Notes: generated from the sequence alone by a model not told the origin. A stretch of 64,000 nucleotides of DNA from Mannheimia glucosida (GCF_046267875.1 NZ_CP176502.1:2299904-2363903); one strand, 5' to 3'; positions 16,310 through 25,979 are shown, counted from the first letter of the stretch. Numbers and translations are program-made.

Positions 16310-17344
16310 TTAAAGAATGTGAGTTTGATACCATTGATTAAGTAGAATACCTGCGTTTACCGCCACATTTAAACCACTATTTAACGGATTATTAAAGGAA
16401 AGCTGTACTGTTGTATCTTCTGTGTAAGCCACATCACTTGCTGGAATCTCACTTAGCACAAAGACTACCTTTTCCGCCAGCTTAATTTTGGTTAAAGAAG
16501 GGGCTTGCTTATGGCGTGTGAGGTGTACGATTTGGTAACCAGCTTGGCGTAGCTGTACCAAAGCAATATGCTTGTTTTTAGTTTCTAACGCCCGCACAAA
16601 TTCCAAGCCACCTTCTGCAACACGAGCTGCGGCACTGGAATTTAAACTATCTACATTTTCGGTAATAATACCTTTCACCCCATAAAAAGCACAAGTTCTG
16701 ATGATTCCACCTACATTCTGTGCATTATTAACACCATCTAACAGTACCAAACAATCTTGTTTTTTCGGCACTTGTAAATAGCCCTCTAACACAAACGACG
16801 CAGATTTTTTGACTAATAAGCACATATCGCCGTGATGTTCAGTGCCGGTAACACGCTCCATCTCTTCACGGTCAATAACGTGATAGGCTTTTTTGTTCTG
16901 AGCCAAATAGCTCATTAAATCGCCTAATTTTTTGGCTCCTTCCACTGTTGCCCATAAACGCACAATAGATTCAGGACGCTGTTGGAACAAGCTGATACAA
17001 GCATTTTCGCCATAGATTTTCATCTCTTCCAAACGATTTTTCTTAATTTTCTCAGGCGCTCGTGGTGAAAGCGGGCCGGTTTTCTTCTGTTTAACTGAGC
17101 TATTCCCACCTTTTACCCAAATTTGCACGCTACCCTCACCGCTGGCTTTTTTGCCTTCGGTTGGATAAATCTGTTCCGTGCTTGAATAAGTCTCTTCACG
17201 CTTAAAATGTAGCTTATGCGGTCTGTCACTTTTAACTTCATTTCCTCGCATTTTGCCTTTATCTGAAAAACGGGGAGAACGCTCATCTGAACGGCGTTCT
17301 TCTCTTTGTTTAAAACGAGGTTGGTTATTTTCTTTAAATTGCAT
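16310..17344 (-). CDS. yfiF: TrmH-family RNA methyltransferase YfiF
   Basis: A 344-residue SpoU/TrmH methyltransferase. The first ~100 residues are highly charged and look disordered (many Lys, Arg, Glu), as in YfiF. Then comes a substrate-binding SpoU_sub region (KIYGENACISLFQQRPESIV) and the knotted catalytic domain with NAQNVGGIIRTCAFYGVKG, VFVLSEI and GLNVAVNAGILL. The RNA target of YfiF is not established; it would use SAM to methylate a tRNA or rRNA ribose. Upstream of nadK in one short unit. Confidence 0.82.
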   Translation of the reverse strand: MQFKENNQPRFKQREERRSDERSPRFSDKGKMRGNEVKSDRPHKLHFKREETYSSTEQIYPTEGKKASGEGSVQIWVKGGNSSVKQKKTGPLSPRAPEKIKKNRLEEMKIYGENACISLFQQRPESIVRLWATVEGAKKLGDLMSYLAQNKKAYHVIDREEMERVTGTEHHGDMCLLVKKSASFVLEGYLQVPKKQDCLVLLDGVNNAQNVGGIIRTCAFYGVKGIITENVDSLNSSAAARVAEGGLEFVRALETKNKHIALVQLRQAGYQIVHLTRHKQAPSLTKIKLAEKVVFVLSEIPASDVAYTEDTTVQLSFNNPLNSGLNVAVNAGILLNQWYQTHIL

Positions 17345-17398
17345 TTTTAGTACCTAAATGGGTGGCTTGAATGGGAGGTATTATAACGAATCCAAACT

Positions 17399-17456
17399 AC
17401 AAGCGGTTAGAAAAAGCCATTTTTTTGCAAAATTTTTCACAGATTAGACCGCTTGT
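17399..17456. repeat. Inverted pair of DNA uptake signals upstream of suhB
   Basis: ACAAGCGGTTA (17399-17409) and AGACCGCTTGT (17446-17456) are in inverted orientation, with TTTTTTGCAAAATTTTT between them, between divergent yfiF and suhB. Here the pair is not at a gene end, so a terminator role is unlikely. Confidence 0.65.
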
Positions 17457-17524
17457 TGTTTCTTTATTTCGCTACATTCTTTATAATTCGTACTTTATTA
17501 TGTTCTTTAAAATCTGGTGGAAAT

Positions 17525-18337
17525 ATGAACCCAATGTTAAACATTGCTATTCGTGCTGCACGAAAAGCAGGCAATATTATTGCCAAAGGCTATGAACAAT
17601 CGCCTCAAGATACACAAGTTTTACAAAAAAATACGAATGATTATGTGACTGAAATTGATAAAGCAGCGGAAGCGGCAATTATTGATGTGATCCGTAAATC
17701 TTACCCTGAACACTCGATCGTGACCGAAGAGTCCGGCGTGTTAAACGGTAGCAATGAAAATGTACAATGGGTGATCGATCCATTAGATGGTACAACCAAT
17801 TTTGTAAAACGCTTACCTCATTTTGCTATCTCGATTGCCGTGCGTGAAAACGGACGTACGACAGTAGGGGTAGTTTATGATCCTATCCGCAACGAGCTTT
17901 TCACTGCGGTGCGTGGCGAAGGGGCTAAATTGAACGAGTTCCGTTTACGCATTGATGCAGAACGCCGTGATTTAAAAGGCACTGTGATTGCAACCGGTTT
18001 TCCTTTCAAAGTCATCAGACATCGTGATGCACATTTAAATATGCTTGAAAGCTTAATGAATAACGAAGTAGCTGATTTCCGCCGTACCGGTTCTGCCGCT
18101 TTAGATCTTGCCTATGTTGCAGCAGGTCGTGTTGATGGCTTCTTTGAAATCGGCTTAAAACCGTGGGATTTCGCAGCCGGTGAGCTCATTGCCCGTGAAG
18201 CCGGTGCGATTGTGACTAACTTTGTTGGCGGAACAGACTACTTGAAAACAGGTAATCTGGTTGTTGGTAATGGCCGTGTGGTTAAAGAAATTTTAAATAG
18301 CATTCAGCCTACTTTGACCGAAGAACTCAAAGCTTAA
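17525..18337 (+). CDS. suhB: Inositol-1-monophosphatase family protein SuhB
   Basis: A 270-residue Mg-dependent phosphatase. The metal-binding motifs EESG, WVIDPLDGTTNF (about residue 82) and PWDFAAGELIAREAGA are intact. In E. coli SuhB is also a component of the rRNA antitermination complex with NusA. The ATG at 17525 follows GGTGGA and starts MNPMLNIAIRAARKAG as in E. coli; the open frame upstream to 17453 runs into the uptake-signal pair and is not coding. Confidence 0.93.
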   Translation: MNPMLNIAIRAARKAGNIIAKGYEQSPQDTQVLQKNTNDYVTEIDKAAEAAIIDVIRKSYPEHSIVTEESGVLNGSNENVQWVIDPLDGTTNFVKRLPHFAISIAVRENGRTTVGVVYDPIRNELFTAVRGEGAKLNEFRLRIDAERRDLKGTVIATGFPFKVIRHRDAHLNMLESLMNNEVADFRRTGSAALDLAYVAAGRVDGFFEIGLKPWDFAAGELIAREAGAIVTNFVGGTDYLKTGNLVVGNGRVVKEILNSIQPTLTEELKA

Positions 18338-18381
18338 TTTAATATCATCTATTATTTGATGGTTGTGGGTAATAAAACATT

Positions 18382-20235
18382 ATGGAAAAGAAGTATCCTC
18401 TGTTAAGCGAAATCAACTCACCGGAAGATTTACGTTTACTTTCTAAAGACCAGCTTCAAACCGTAGTTGATGAACTGCGAGCCTATTTATTGGAATCAGT
18501 CAGTCAAACTAGCGGACATTTAGCCTCTGGCTTAGGGGTAGTGGAGCTTACGGTAGCTTTGCATTATGTTTATCAAACGCCTTTCGACCAATTAATTTGG
18601 GACGTTGGTCATCAAGCTTACCCACATAAAATCCTTACTGGACGTCGGGATCAAATGCACAGTATTCGCCAAAAAGATGGTATTCACCCCTTCCCTTGGC
18701 GTGAAGAAAGCCCTTACGATGTATTAAGCGTTGGGCATTCTTCCACTTCGATCAGTGCAGGTCTTGGCATTGCAGTAGCGGCAGAAAAAGAAAATGCCGG
18801 ACGTAAAACCGTCTGTGTAATCGGTGATGGTGCAATCACTGCCGGAATGGCATTTGAAGCATTAAACCACGCAGGTGCATTGCATACCGATATGTTGGTT
18901 ATCTTAAATGATAATGAAATGTCAATCTCTGAAAATGTCGGAGCATTAAACAACCACCTTGCCCGCATTTTTTCTGGTTCGCTCTACACTTCCGTTCGTG
19001 ATGGCAGTAAGAAAATTTTAGATAAAGTACCTACTATCAAAAACTTTATGAAAAAAAGCGAAGAGCATATGAAAGGAGTCATTTTCTCCCCTGAAAGCAC
19101 TTTGTTTGAAGAGTTAGGCTTTAATTATATCGGCCCGATTGATGGGCATAATATTGACGAGTTAGTCAAAACCTTGAGCAATATGCGTGAGCTGAAAGGT
19201 CCGCAATTTCTGCATATTCGCACGAAAAAAGGCAAAGGCTACACACCAGCAGAAAATGATCCGATTGGCTACCACGGCGTACCTAAATTTGACCCAACAG
19301 CAGCAGAGTTACCAAAATCAAAAGCAGCACCTACTTATTCCAATATTTTTGGCGATTGGTTATGCGAAATGGCAGAGCGTGATCCGAAAATTATCGGCAT
19401 TACGCCAGCAATGCGTGAAGGCTCTGGAATGGTGGAATTTTCCAAACGTTTCCCAGAGCAATATTTTGATGTAGCGATTGCCGAGCAGCACGCAGTGACT
19501 TTCGGGGCAGGCTTAGCAATCGCAGGTTACAAACCGGTAGTCGCAATTTATTCCAGCTTCTTGCAGCGAGCTTATGACCAATTAATTCACGATGTCGCTA
19601 TTCAAAACCTACCGGTGATTTTTGCGATTGACCGAGCCGGAATTGTCGGTGCTGACGGGCAAACTCACCAAGGTGCATTTGATTTAAGTTTTATGCGTTG
19701 TATTCCCAATATGACCATTATGGCACCGAGCGATGAAAATGAAATGCGCCAAATGCTTTATACCGCTTACACGATGAATACACCAAGTGCCATTCGTTAC
19801 CCTCGAGGCAATGCTAAAGGGGTAAAACTTGAGCCAATGCAAAGACTTGAAGTAGGTAAAGGAAACATTATTCGTGAAGGTAAAAAAGTTGCGATTTTGA
19901 ATTTTGGTGCTTTGCTTGATGAAGCCAAAATTGTGGCTGAAAAACATAACTACACGTTGGTAGATATGCGTTTCATTAAACCATTAGATGAAGCATTACT
20001 TCAAAAAGTGGCGGATTCACACGAGTTGTTAGTTACGCTTGAAGAAAATGCTATTCAAGGTGGTGCAGGTAGTTTTGTGAATGAATATTTGCAAAATATC
20101 GGCAAAATCAAACCGCTTGTAATGCTTGGTATTCCTGACTTTTTCGTTCCCCAATCTACTCAAGCTGAAGCTTATGCCGATCTTGGATTAGATGCCCAAG
20201 GCATTGAAGCAAAAATTCAAAAATTCGATATTTAA
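18382..20235 (+). CDS. dxs: 1-deoxy-D-xylulose-5-phosphate synthase
   Basis: A 617-residue thiamine-diphosphate enzyme that condenses pyruvate and glyceraldehyde 3-phosphate, the first step of the MEP isoprenoid pathway. Visible are GHQAYPHKILTGR, the TPP motif CVIGDGAITAGMAFEA with NDNEMSIS, the catalytic-Glu segment VAIAEQHAVTFGAGLA, and FAIDRAGIVGADGQTHQG. Length and ends are normal. It lies alone here, 44 bases after suhB, without the xseB-ispA genes that precede it in E. coli. Confidence 0.95.
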   Translation: MEKKYPLLSEINSPEDLRLLSKDQLQTVVDELRAYLLESVSQTSGHLASGLGVVELTVALHYVYQTPFDQLIWDVGHQAYPHKILTGRRDQMHSIRQKDGIHPFPWREESPYDVLSVGHSSTSISAGLGIAVAAEKENAGRKTVCVIGDGAITAGMAFEALNHAGALHTDMLVILNDNEMSISENVGALNNHLARIFSGSLYTSVRDGSKKILDKVPTIKNFMKKSEEHMKGVIFSPESTLFEELGFNYIGPIDGHNIDELVKTLSNMRELKGPQFLHIRTKKGKGYTPAENDPIGYHGVPKFDPTAAELPKSKAAPTYSNIFGDWLCEMAERDPKIIGITPAMREGSGMVEFSKRFPEQYFDVAIAEQHAVTFGAGLAIAGYKPVVAIYSSFLQRAYDQLIHDVAIQNLPVIFAIDRAGIVGADGQTHQGAFDLSFMRCIPNMTIMAPSDENEMRQMLYTAYTMNTPSAIRYPRGNAKGVKLEPMQRLEVGKGNIIREGKKVAILNFGALLDEAKIVAEKHNYTLVDMRFIKPLDEALLQKVADSHELLVTLEENAIQGGAGSFVNEYLQNIGKIKPLVMLGIPDFFVPQSTQAEAYADLGLDAQGIEAKIQKFDI

Positions 20236-20245
20236 CTTTAAAAAG

Positions 20246-20279
20246 TCCCTTTGATTGATGCAGAACAAAGGGATTTTTT
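20246..20279 (+). terminator. Terminator of dxs
   Basis: TCCCTTTG, a 12-base loop, CAAAGGGA, then six T residues, ten bases after the dxs stop. Confidence 0.75.
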
Positions 20280-20420
20280 GATGAACCTCACATTTTCAGT
20301 AAATTATTCACACAAATCTAACAATTCATTTTACTTTATCCTCACTCCTCACTTACAATGGCACGCCTTTAGCAGTTCTGCTAAAAATGATCATTTATCT
20401 CAATTTATAGGATTTCTACT

Positions 20421-22007
20421 ATGTTGTGGTTCTTTTTCTGTGTAGCCGTGCTTGTGCTTGGCTATTTCACTTATGGGAAAATCATTGAAAAAATCTTCGT
20501 GATTAACCCAAAAAGATCGACACCGGCTTACTCTATGAATGACGGTGTGGATTATATGCCAATGTCTAAAACTAAAATTTGGCTGATTCAATTATTAAAT
20601 ATTGCCGGTACAGGTCCTATCTTTGGACCAATTTTAGGGGCATTATACGGGCCGGTTGCGATGCTTTGGATCGTATTAGGCTGTATTTTTGCCGGTGCTG
20701 TACACGACTATTTCTGCGGTATGTTAAGTATCCGTAATGGTGGTGCGACAATGCCAAACCTTGCAGGTAAATTTTTAGGTCGCCCTGTTAAATTATTTAT
20801 CAACGTAATGGCACTTATCTTACTTTTATTAGTAGGCGTAGTATTCGTTGCAAGCCCTGCTCAATTACTCTCTACCATCACGATGGATATTGCAGGGGCA
20901 ACTCAAGGGGCAATGGAATTAGGTGATGTGGAAGCGGTGAAAGAAGCCGTTGCAGCGGGCGGTATCACCGTTTGGGGAATGGATAAGGCAACCGTCATTT
21001 CTGTGTGGACGTTAATCATTTTTGCTTACTATATTCTTGCTACATTACTACCTGTTGATAAAATTATCGGTCGAATTTATCCTTTCTTCGGAGCATTATT
21101 ACTCTTTATGTCTGTAGGTATGGTATATGGTCTAGTCAGTGCTCACTTAAGTGCGACTGATCCTATCGACTTCTTCCGTACAGTGAATGCAGACGGTCAA
21201 GGCTTAACGTGGGAAAAATTCACCCAAAACTTCCAAGTGAAAGGTGATGTTCCAATTTGGCCATTACTATTCTTAACTATTTCTTGCGGAGCATTATCCG
21301 GTTTCCACGCAACCCAAACCCCATTAATGGCTCGCTGTGCGCAAAATGAGAAAGAAGGCCGTTTTATTTTCTACGGTGCAATGATTACTGAAGGGGTAAT
21401 TGCATTAGTATGGTGTGCAGTAGGTCTTTCATTCTATGAAAACCCACAAGCCTTACAAGATGCGATCTCTGCCGGTTCACCGTCTAAAGTGGTATATGAC
21501 AGCTCGTTACACTTCTTAGGGTTTATTGGTGGTATTTTTGCCGTATTAGGCGTTGTAGTATTACCAATCACCTCAGGTGACACTGCATTCCGAGCCGCTC
21601 GTTTACAACTAGCGGAAATCTTTGGTTTAGAACAACGTACCTTAGTAAAACGTTTGTATATTGCCGTACCATTATTCGTACTTGGTTTCATTGTCTCAAA
21701 AGTTGATTTCAGCGTATTATGGCGTTACTTCACTTGGGCAAACCAAATGACCGCAATGGTAATGTTATGGACTGCCGCAGGTTATTTATACCGCTATAAA
21801 AAATTCCACTGGGTATGTTCAATCCCGGCGTGGTTTATCACTACAGTGTGTGCAACTTATTTAGCAAATAACAAAATCGGTTTCGGCTTAGATTACCAAT
21901 TATCGGTCTATATCGGTTTTGCAATTACCGTAGTTTGTGTTATCTGCTTCTTCGCATTCCTCAAACCTTCGAATGAACGTGATGAATCCGCTTATGTAAC
22001 AAACTAA
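20421..22007 (+). CDS. CstA-family transporter (short form)
   Basis: A 528-residue polytopic inner-membrane protein of the CstA carbon-starvation family. The conserved N-terminal block is clear: YMPMSKTKIWLIQLLNIAGT, GPIFGPILGALYGPVAM and GAVHDYFCGMLSIRNGGATM. E. coli CstA and BtsT are about 700 residues and transport peptides or pyruvate; this one belongs to a shorter branch, so the substrate is open. AGGA stands about ten bases before the ATG. Downstream is a good terminator, so it appears monocistronic. Confidence 0.82.
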   Translation: MLWFFFCVAVLVLGYFTYGKIIEKIFVINPKRSTPAYSMNDGVDYMPMSKTKIWLIQLLNIAGTGPIFGPILGALYGPVAMLWIVLGCIFAGAVHDYFCGMLSIRNGGATMPNLAGKFLGRPVKLFINVMALILLLLVGVVFVASPAQLLSTITMDIAGATQGAMELGDVEAVKEAVAAGGITVWGMDKATVISVWTLIIFAYYILATLLPVDKIIGRIYPFFGALLLFMSVGMVYGLVSAHLSATDPIDFFRTVNADGQGLTWEKFTQNFQVKGDVPIWPLLFLTISCGALSGFHATQTPLMARCAQNEKEGRFIFYGAMITEGVIALVWCAVGLSFYENPQALQDAISAGSPSKVVYDSSLHFLGFIGGIFAVLGVVVLPITSGDTAFRAARLQLAEIFGLEQRTLVKRLYIAVPLFVLGFIVSKVDFSVLWRYFTWANQMTAMVMLWTAAGYLYRYKKFHWVCSIPAWFITTVCATYLANNKIGFGLDYQLSVYIGFAITVVCVICFFAFLKPSNERDESAYVTN

Positions 22008-22031
22008 TCACTTGCTTAAAGCGATAAAAAT

Positions 22032-22055
22032 GGGGACAATTTAGTCCCCGTTTTT
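22032..22055 (+). terminator. Terminator of the CstA-family gene
   Basis: GGGGAC, six-base loop, GTCCCC, then G and five T residues, 25 bases after the stop codon. Confidence 0.75.
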
Positions 22056-22067
22056 ATTGGTTTTATT

Positions 22068-22862
22068 ATGCGATTTTTTGACACTCATACTCACCTCGAC
22101 TATCTCGCAGAAAGCCTGAATTTAAGCATTCCGGAATTGGTTGAGAATGCCAAACAGCATCAGGTTGAATGCATTCTTATCGTTGCCGTATTTGCAAAAA
22201 ATTTTGCAAAAGTGACCGCTTGTGCCAAACAAAAACCGGAAAATTTGGTGTATGGATTAGGGCTACACCCACTCTATATCCAACAGCACCAAGAGCAAGA
22301 TTTAATCTTATTGGAAAATTTGTTAAGCGAACAAGATCCGCAATGTACCGCAGTGGGTGAAATTGGTTTAGAAAAAGCGGTAGCTGAAGTTTGCACGCCA
22401 TCACTATGGCATAAGCAATGTGAATTTTTAGAGGCACAACTTTCCCTTGCGAAAAAATTTAATTTACCCGTTAATCTTCATTCACGTAAAAGCCACGATC
22501 AACTTTTTGTGTTTCTCAAAAAAGCCCAGCTCACAAAAACCGGTGTAGTGCACGGTTTTGCCGGTAGTTATGAACAGGCAAAACGCTTTGTCGATCTCGG
22601 TTATAAAATTGGTGTCGGGGGAACAATTACCTATGAACGTGCGAACAAAACACGTGAAACGATCCGAAAATTGCCGTTAGACAGTTTGTTGTTGGAAACC
22701 GATTCCCCCGATATGCCGGTGTTTGGCTTTCAAGGGCAGCCGAATCGACCGGAACGGCTTTTAGTGACTTTCAATAGTCTATGTGAATTAAGAACAGAAT
22801 CACCAAATCTGATTGCAGAAACCATTTGGCAGAATAGCGAAAGGTTATTTTTTTACGCTTGA
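22068..22862 (+). CDS. yjjV: TatD-family metal-dependent hydrolase YjjV
   Basis: A 264-residue TIM-barrel hydrolase. Metal ligands are in FDTHTHLD at the N-terminus, GEIGLE, LHSRKSHDQL and VVHGFAGS; YKIGVGGTITYERANKTR and DMPVFGFQGQPNRPER match E. coli YjjV closely, more than TatD or YcfH. Its substrate is not established (DNase-like activity is known for TatD). An uptake signal (GACCGCTTGT) is embedded near codon 50. The last ten bases overlap the end of the convergent gene. Confidence 0.85.
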   Translation: MRFFDTHTHLDYLAESLNLSIPELVENAKQHQVECILIVAVFAKNFAKVTACAKQKPENLVYGLGLHPLYIQQHQEQDLILLENLLSEQDPQCTAVGEIGLEKAVAEVCTPSLWHKQCEFLEAQLSLAKKFNLPVNLHSRKSHDQLFVFLKKAQLTKTGVVHGFAGSYEQAKRFVDLGYKIGVGGTITYERANKTRETIRKLPLDSLLLETDSPDMPVFGFQGQPNRPERLLVTFNSLCELRTESPNLIAETIWQNSERLFFYA

Positions 22863-23611
22863 TTTAGTCGTTGCTTTAGATGTTGCCAAATTTGCGAGCC
22901 ATAATTTACATTAAAATTAGAGCAAATTGCTTCTTCTTGTGTTTTTATGTCAAGATTTTCACAGCAATTTACAATTTTTTGCCAATAAACGACCGCTTGT
23001 AATTCAAAATGTACACCCGACAACAGATAATAACCTCGCCCTAGCTCTCCCTCTATCATTGCTACTGAGCCATCAGGATAATAAGCCAACGGGTTGTAAA
23101 TCACTGTTGTTGAATTTGGTTCAAAACAGCAACCACCGTGATAATAAAACGGCATTTTTCCACCCTCTGCAAGTGTTACTTCAACTATCGCTTTGCTACC
23201 AATGTTTTCATCGTAAAGTTGCCCGTTGGTAAACTGCGGCAGACTGCCTTTCGCAATGCCATTAAATAAAGCTAGTTCTCGATTGCCATTTACGCTATAG
23301 TCACGCCCTACAAAATTCAATTCAGCACAGCCATAATAAGCTCCGGCACAGATACCGAGATAAGCTCCACCTTGTTCAATAAATTGGCGGATTCTACGAT
23401 TGCCTTCTCCGTTTAATTTTTTGCAGTAAGGTAAATCGGCTCCACCGGGCATGATTAATAAACAGCCATCGGAAAACTTGCTTTGAATAATTTGTTTGGC
23501 ATTGATGAGATAAGCCGGACGCTGTAAATGCTGTTTTACTGCCAATAACAGTGATTGAACACCAATTTCACTGCTACCTTCATCACAATAAATATAAACT
23601 GGTTTTACCAT
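22853..23611 (-). CDS. BPL_N-type (biotin-protein-ligase N-terminal domain-like) protein
   Basis: A 252-residue class-I glutamine-amidotransferase-like protein matching the BPL_N domain. Near the N-terminus is VYIYCDEGSSEIGVQSLL; LLIMPGGADLPYCKKLNGEG and the nucleophile elbow GAYLGICAGAYYG (Cys about residue 93) follow, and GVHFEL comes later. In yeasts this domain precedes biotin-protein ligase; in bacteria it stands alone and its reaction is unknown. It is head-to-head with bioY, 80 bases apart, which is consistent with a biotin connection but does not prove it. Its stop overlaps the end of yjjV by ten bases. Confidence 0.72.
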   Translation of the reverse strand: MVKPVYIYCDEGSSEIGVQSLLLAVKQHLQRPAYLINAKQIIQSKFSDGCLLIMPGGADLPYCKKLNGEGNRRIRQFIEQGGAYLGICAGAYYGCAELNFVGRDYSVNGNRELALFNGIAKGSLPQFTNGQLYDENIGSKAIVEVTLAEGGKMPFYYHGGCCFEPNSTTVIYNPLAYYPDGSVAMIEGELGRGYYLLSGVHFELQAVVYWQKIVNCCENLDIKTQEEAICSNFNVNYGSQIWQHLKQRLNQA

Positions 23612-23691
23612 TTTAAATTCACTCTTACCCTAAAAGACATCTTCCTATATAATCGGTTGAGAACATTTTAACCATATTAAAGGAGAGGATT

Positions 23692-24258
23692 ATGTTCACT
23701 ACGCAATTAATTCAAACTAAACGTTGGCTAGAAGCCAATAGTATAACTACATTTTGGTTGAAAACTTTTATTGGAGCAACACTGCTTGCTATTTTTGCAC
23801 AAATTTCTGTGCCGATGTACCCTGTACCCATTACAGGACAAACACTTGCTTTAACTGTGGTTGGTTTTGCAATGGGTCGTAAAGCCGCAACTGCTGCAGT
23901 ATTACTTTATCTTTTTGAAGGGGCGATTGGTTTACCTGTCTTTGCCGGCGGTGCTTCAGGTTTCCATCATTTCTTTGGTCCAACAGGCGGATACTTATTA
24001 GGCTATATTCCAACCGCCTATTTCTTAGGCTATTATAGCGATAAAGGCGTATTAAACTCTTTTTGGAAAAGTTTATTTGTCGCCTTAATTGCAAGTGTGA
24101 TCACCTTTGCTTTCGGCTTGGCTCAACTTTCTTTCTTTGTACCAGAAGGCACAGTATTACAAGCGGGCTTATATCCATTTATTTTAGGTGGTGTGCTTAA
24201 AGCACTCCTAGCAAGTGTTTTGGTTAGCCCAAGCTACAAATTCTTCTCGAAACTCTAA
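23692..24258 (+). CDS. bioY: Biotin transporter BioY
   Basis: A 188-residue membrane protein, the S-component that binds biotin in ECF transporters. The family signature ISVPMYPVPITGQTLALTVVG is at residues ~39-59, and GGASGFHHFFGPTGGYLLGY follows. About six hydrophobic helices. AAAGGAGAGG precedes the ATG. No energising bioMN genes are next to it, so it either uses a shared ECF module or acts alone. I found no BirA operator upstream. Confidence 0.9.
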   Translation: MFTTQLIQTKRWLEANSITTFWLKTFIGATLLAIFAQISVPMYPVPITGQTLALTVVGFAMGRKAATAAVLLYLFEGAIGLPVFAGGASGFHHFFGPTGGYLLGYIPTAYFLGYYSDKGVLNSFWKSLFVALIASVITFAFGLAQLSFFVPEGTVLQAGLYPFILGGVLKALLASVLVSPSYKFFSKL

Positions 24259-24265
24259 TCTTTCT

Positions 24266-24294
24266 AAAGGCTTTGTTACGGCAAAGCCTTTTTC
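24266..24294 (+). terminator. Terminator of bioY
   Basis: AAAGGCTTTG / CAAAGCCTTT with a six-base loop and a T-run, eight bases after the bioY stop. Confidence 0.78.
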
Positions 24295-24461
24295 AATTCT
24301 GATTGCTCTATTTTTTACTACATTTCAAAATCACCTTCATTTGATTTTTTAATCAAAATAGCCAAAAGTTATTTTCTCAACGCTAATAATAACTTTTTTG
24401 CCTAAAAGGTATTAAATCGGTACAATGATTTAATACTGGCAGAATGTTTGAAGGAGCATTG

Positions 24462-25811
24462 ATGAATAGCACTAAATTTTACTCCCTTTATTCAGGTATC
24501 TTTTTTCTGTTTTTCGGCTACGGTTTATTTCTCAATTCAGCAGGAATTAAGCTTGCCGAAATGGGGGTAACGGATATCATCATCGGTTTACTTAACGCTG
24601 CTTTCTTTATTGGGGCGGCATTAAGCACTATTTTTGCTCACCGCATTGTATCAAGTGTTGGGCATATCCGTTCATTTAGCGTTTTCTGTGCTGTTTTTGC
24701 TATCGCCGCTCTCGGTCATATTATGATTGATACTTTGTGGATCTGGGGCGTGTTACGAATTATTTTGGGATTCTGTCATTATAGCTTGCTGCTTTTAGTC
24801 GAAAGTTGGTTAAGCGAAAAAACCAATGTCGATACGAGAGGCAAAGTGCTTGCCACTTATAACATTATCTTCTATCTCGCCTTTATTTTAGGCGTAAGTT
24901 TATTAAGTTTAGAACTTAGTAGCCGAAACATTTTTATCTTATCTACCATTTTGGTTGTGATGTCGATGATCCCAATTGCTTTAACTAAAATGGTTCAGCC
25001 TGATATTCCGGCTCGAGAGCGCATTAGTATTCCTAAACTATTTGCGATTTCACCGTTAGCCTTAGCAACCAGCTTTATTAGCGGAATGTTGGTAAACGGC
25101 TTTTTTACAATGGCGTCAGTCTTTCTGCTGAAGTTTAGCTTTTCATTAAGTGAAATCTCGCTTTATTTGATGATCTCGATGATCGGTGGTTTTATCAGCC
25201 AAATGCCGATGGCGATATTATCGAATCGTATTGGCAGACGTAACGCCATTTTAGCTTGTTCAGTGATTGCCACTTTAACCGCACTTGCCGGATTATTTGC
25301 AATTTTCCAAGAAAATTTGACCGCTTGGGGACAGTATATTATCGCCTTTTTCTTTGGCTGTAGTCTGTTTAGCTTATATGCTTTGAGCATTGCCCGTGCC
25401 AACGATGAATTGCCGAATAATATGAACACGGTTGAAGTAAGCAGGGGTTTACTGTTTTGCTATGGTGTGGGGGCGTTAGTTGCTCCACCGCTTATCGGTT
25501 TTGCGATGAGCCTTTCCACTGAATATGGCTTTTATGCACTTTTTGGACTGTTCTCACTTAGTTTATTTATTTGTGCTTTCCGCACCAAATCAATCCCGAA
25601 AGCGGAACGAGCAGAGATGCAATACGCTACCCCAATTGCCACCGCAAGCCCGCTTGAAGAAATTGAAACAGTTGAGGAAGAACTTATTCCGTTTGATGAA
25701 GAGGCGGTGCAAGAATATCAAGCTCAACTTGAAACATTTGAAGAAGAGCCACAAACAGAAAATGAAAATATTGAGCTTGATGAAAAAACCGCTGAAAACA
25801 GCAAAGTTTAA
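24462..25811 (+). CDS. MFS transporter, YcaD-like
   Basis: A 449-residue major-facilitator protein with about twelve hydrophobic helices (to residue ~380), similar in layout to YcaD (FFLFFGYGLFLNSAGIKLAE at the start; LVESWLSEKTNVDTRGK in the central part). The ATG at 24462 follows AAGGAG; an earlier ATG at 24444 lacks a ribosome site. The last ~65 residues form a very acidic cytoplasmic tail (repeated Glu), unusual for this family. Substrate unknown. Confidence 0.72.
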   Translation: MNSTKFYSLYSGIFFLFFGYGLFLNSAGIKLAEMGVTDIIIGLLNAAFFIGAALSTIFAHRIVSSVGHIRSFSVFCAVFAIAALGHIMIDTLWIWGVLRIILGFCHYSLLLLVESWLSEKTNVDTRGKVLATYNIIFYLAFILGVSLLSLELSSRNIFILSTILVVMSMIPIALTKMVQPDIPARERISIPKLFAISPLALATSFISGMLVNGFFTMASVFLLKFSFSLSEISLYLMISMIGGFISQMPMAILSNRIGRRNAILACSVIATLTALAGLFAIFQENLTAWGQYIIAFFFGCSLFSLYALSIARANDELPNNMNTVEVSRGLLFCYGVGALVAPPLIGFAMSLSTEYGFYALFGLFSLSLFICAFRTKSIPKAERAEMQYATPIATASPLEEIETVEEELIPFDEEAVQEYQAQLETFEEEPQTENENIELDEKTAENSKV

Positions 25812-25902
25812 TTTTTCTTTGTTTTATGCTAGAATTTCTGTGCTTTTATTCCCCACTTGTAAGGGAAATAATAAGCAAATTGCAAAATTTTAATCAAAAA
25901 AG

Positions 25903-25923
25903 ACCGCTTGTAGGCGGTTTTTT
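25903..25923 (+). terminator. Hairpin upstream of thrS overlapping an uptake signal
   Basis: ACCGC, six bases, GCGGT, then TTTTTT. The left arm is the uptake signal GACCGCTTGT. It lies 92 bases after the MFS gene and 57 before thrS, so it most likely terminates the MFS transcript, though attenuation of thrS cannot be excluded. Confidence 0.6.
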
Positions 25924-25979
25924 CATTATCAAACTCAACAAGTAATCTCTCGTATGGATTACCACTGTAAGGATTTATT

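Noticed and set aside
22927..23232. 101-residue open frame antisense to the BPL_N gene
   Set aside because: Low-complexity Leu/Gln-rich shadow frame with no ribosome site.
23612..23691. Possible BirA operator between the BPL_N gene and bioY (GGTTGAGAACATTTTAACC)
   Set aside because: Spacing and half-sites do not match the TTGTAAACC-N15-GGTTTACAA consensus.
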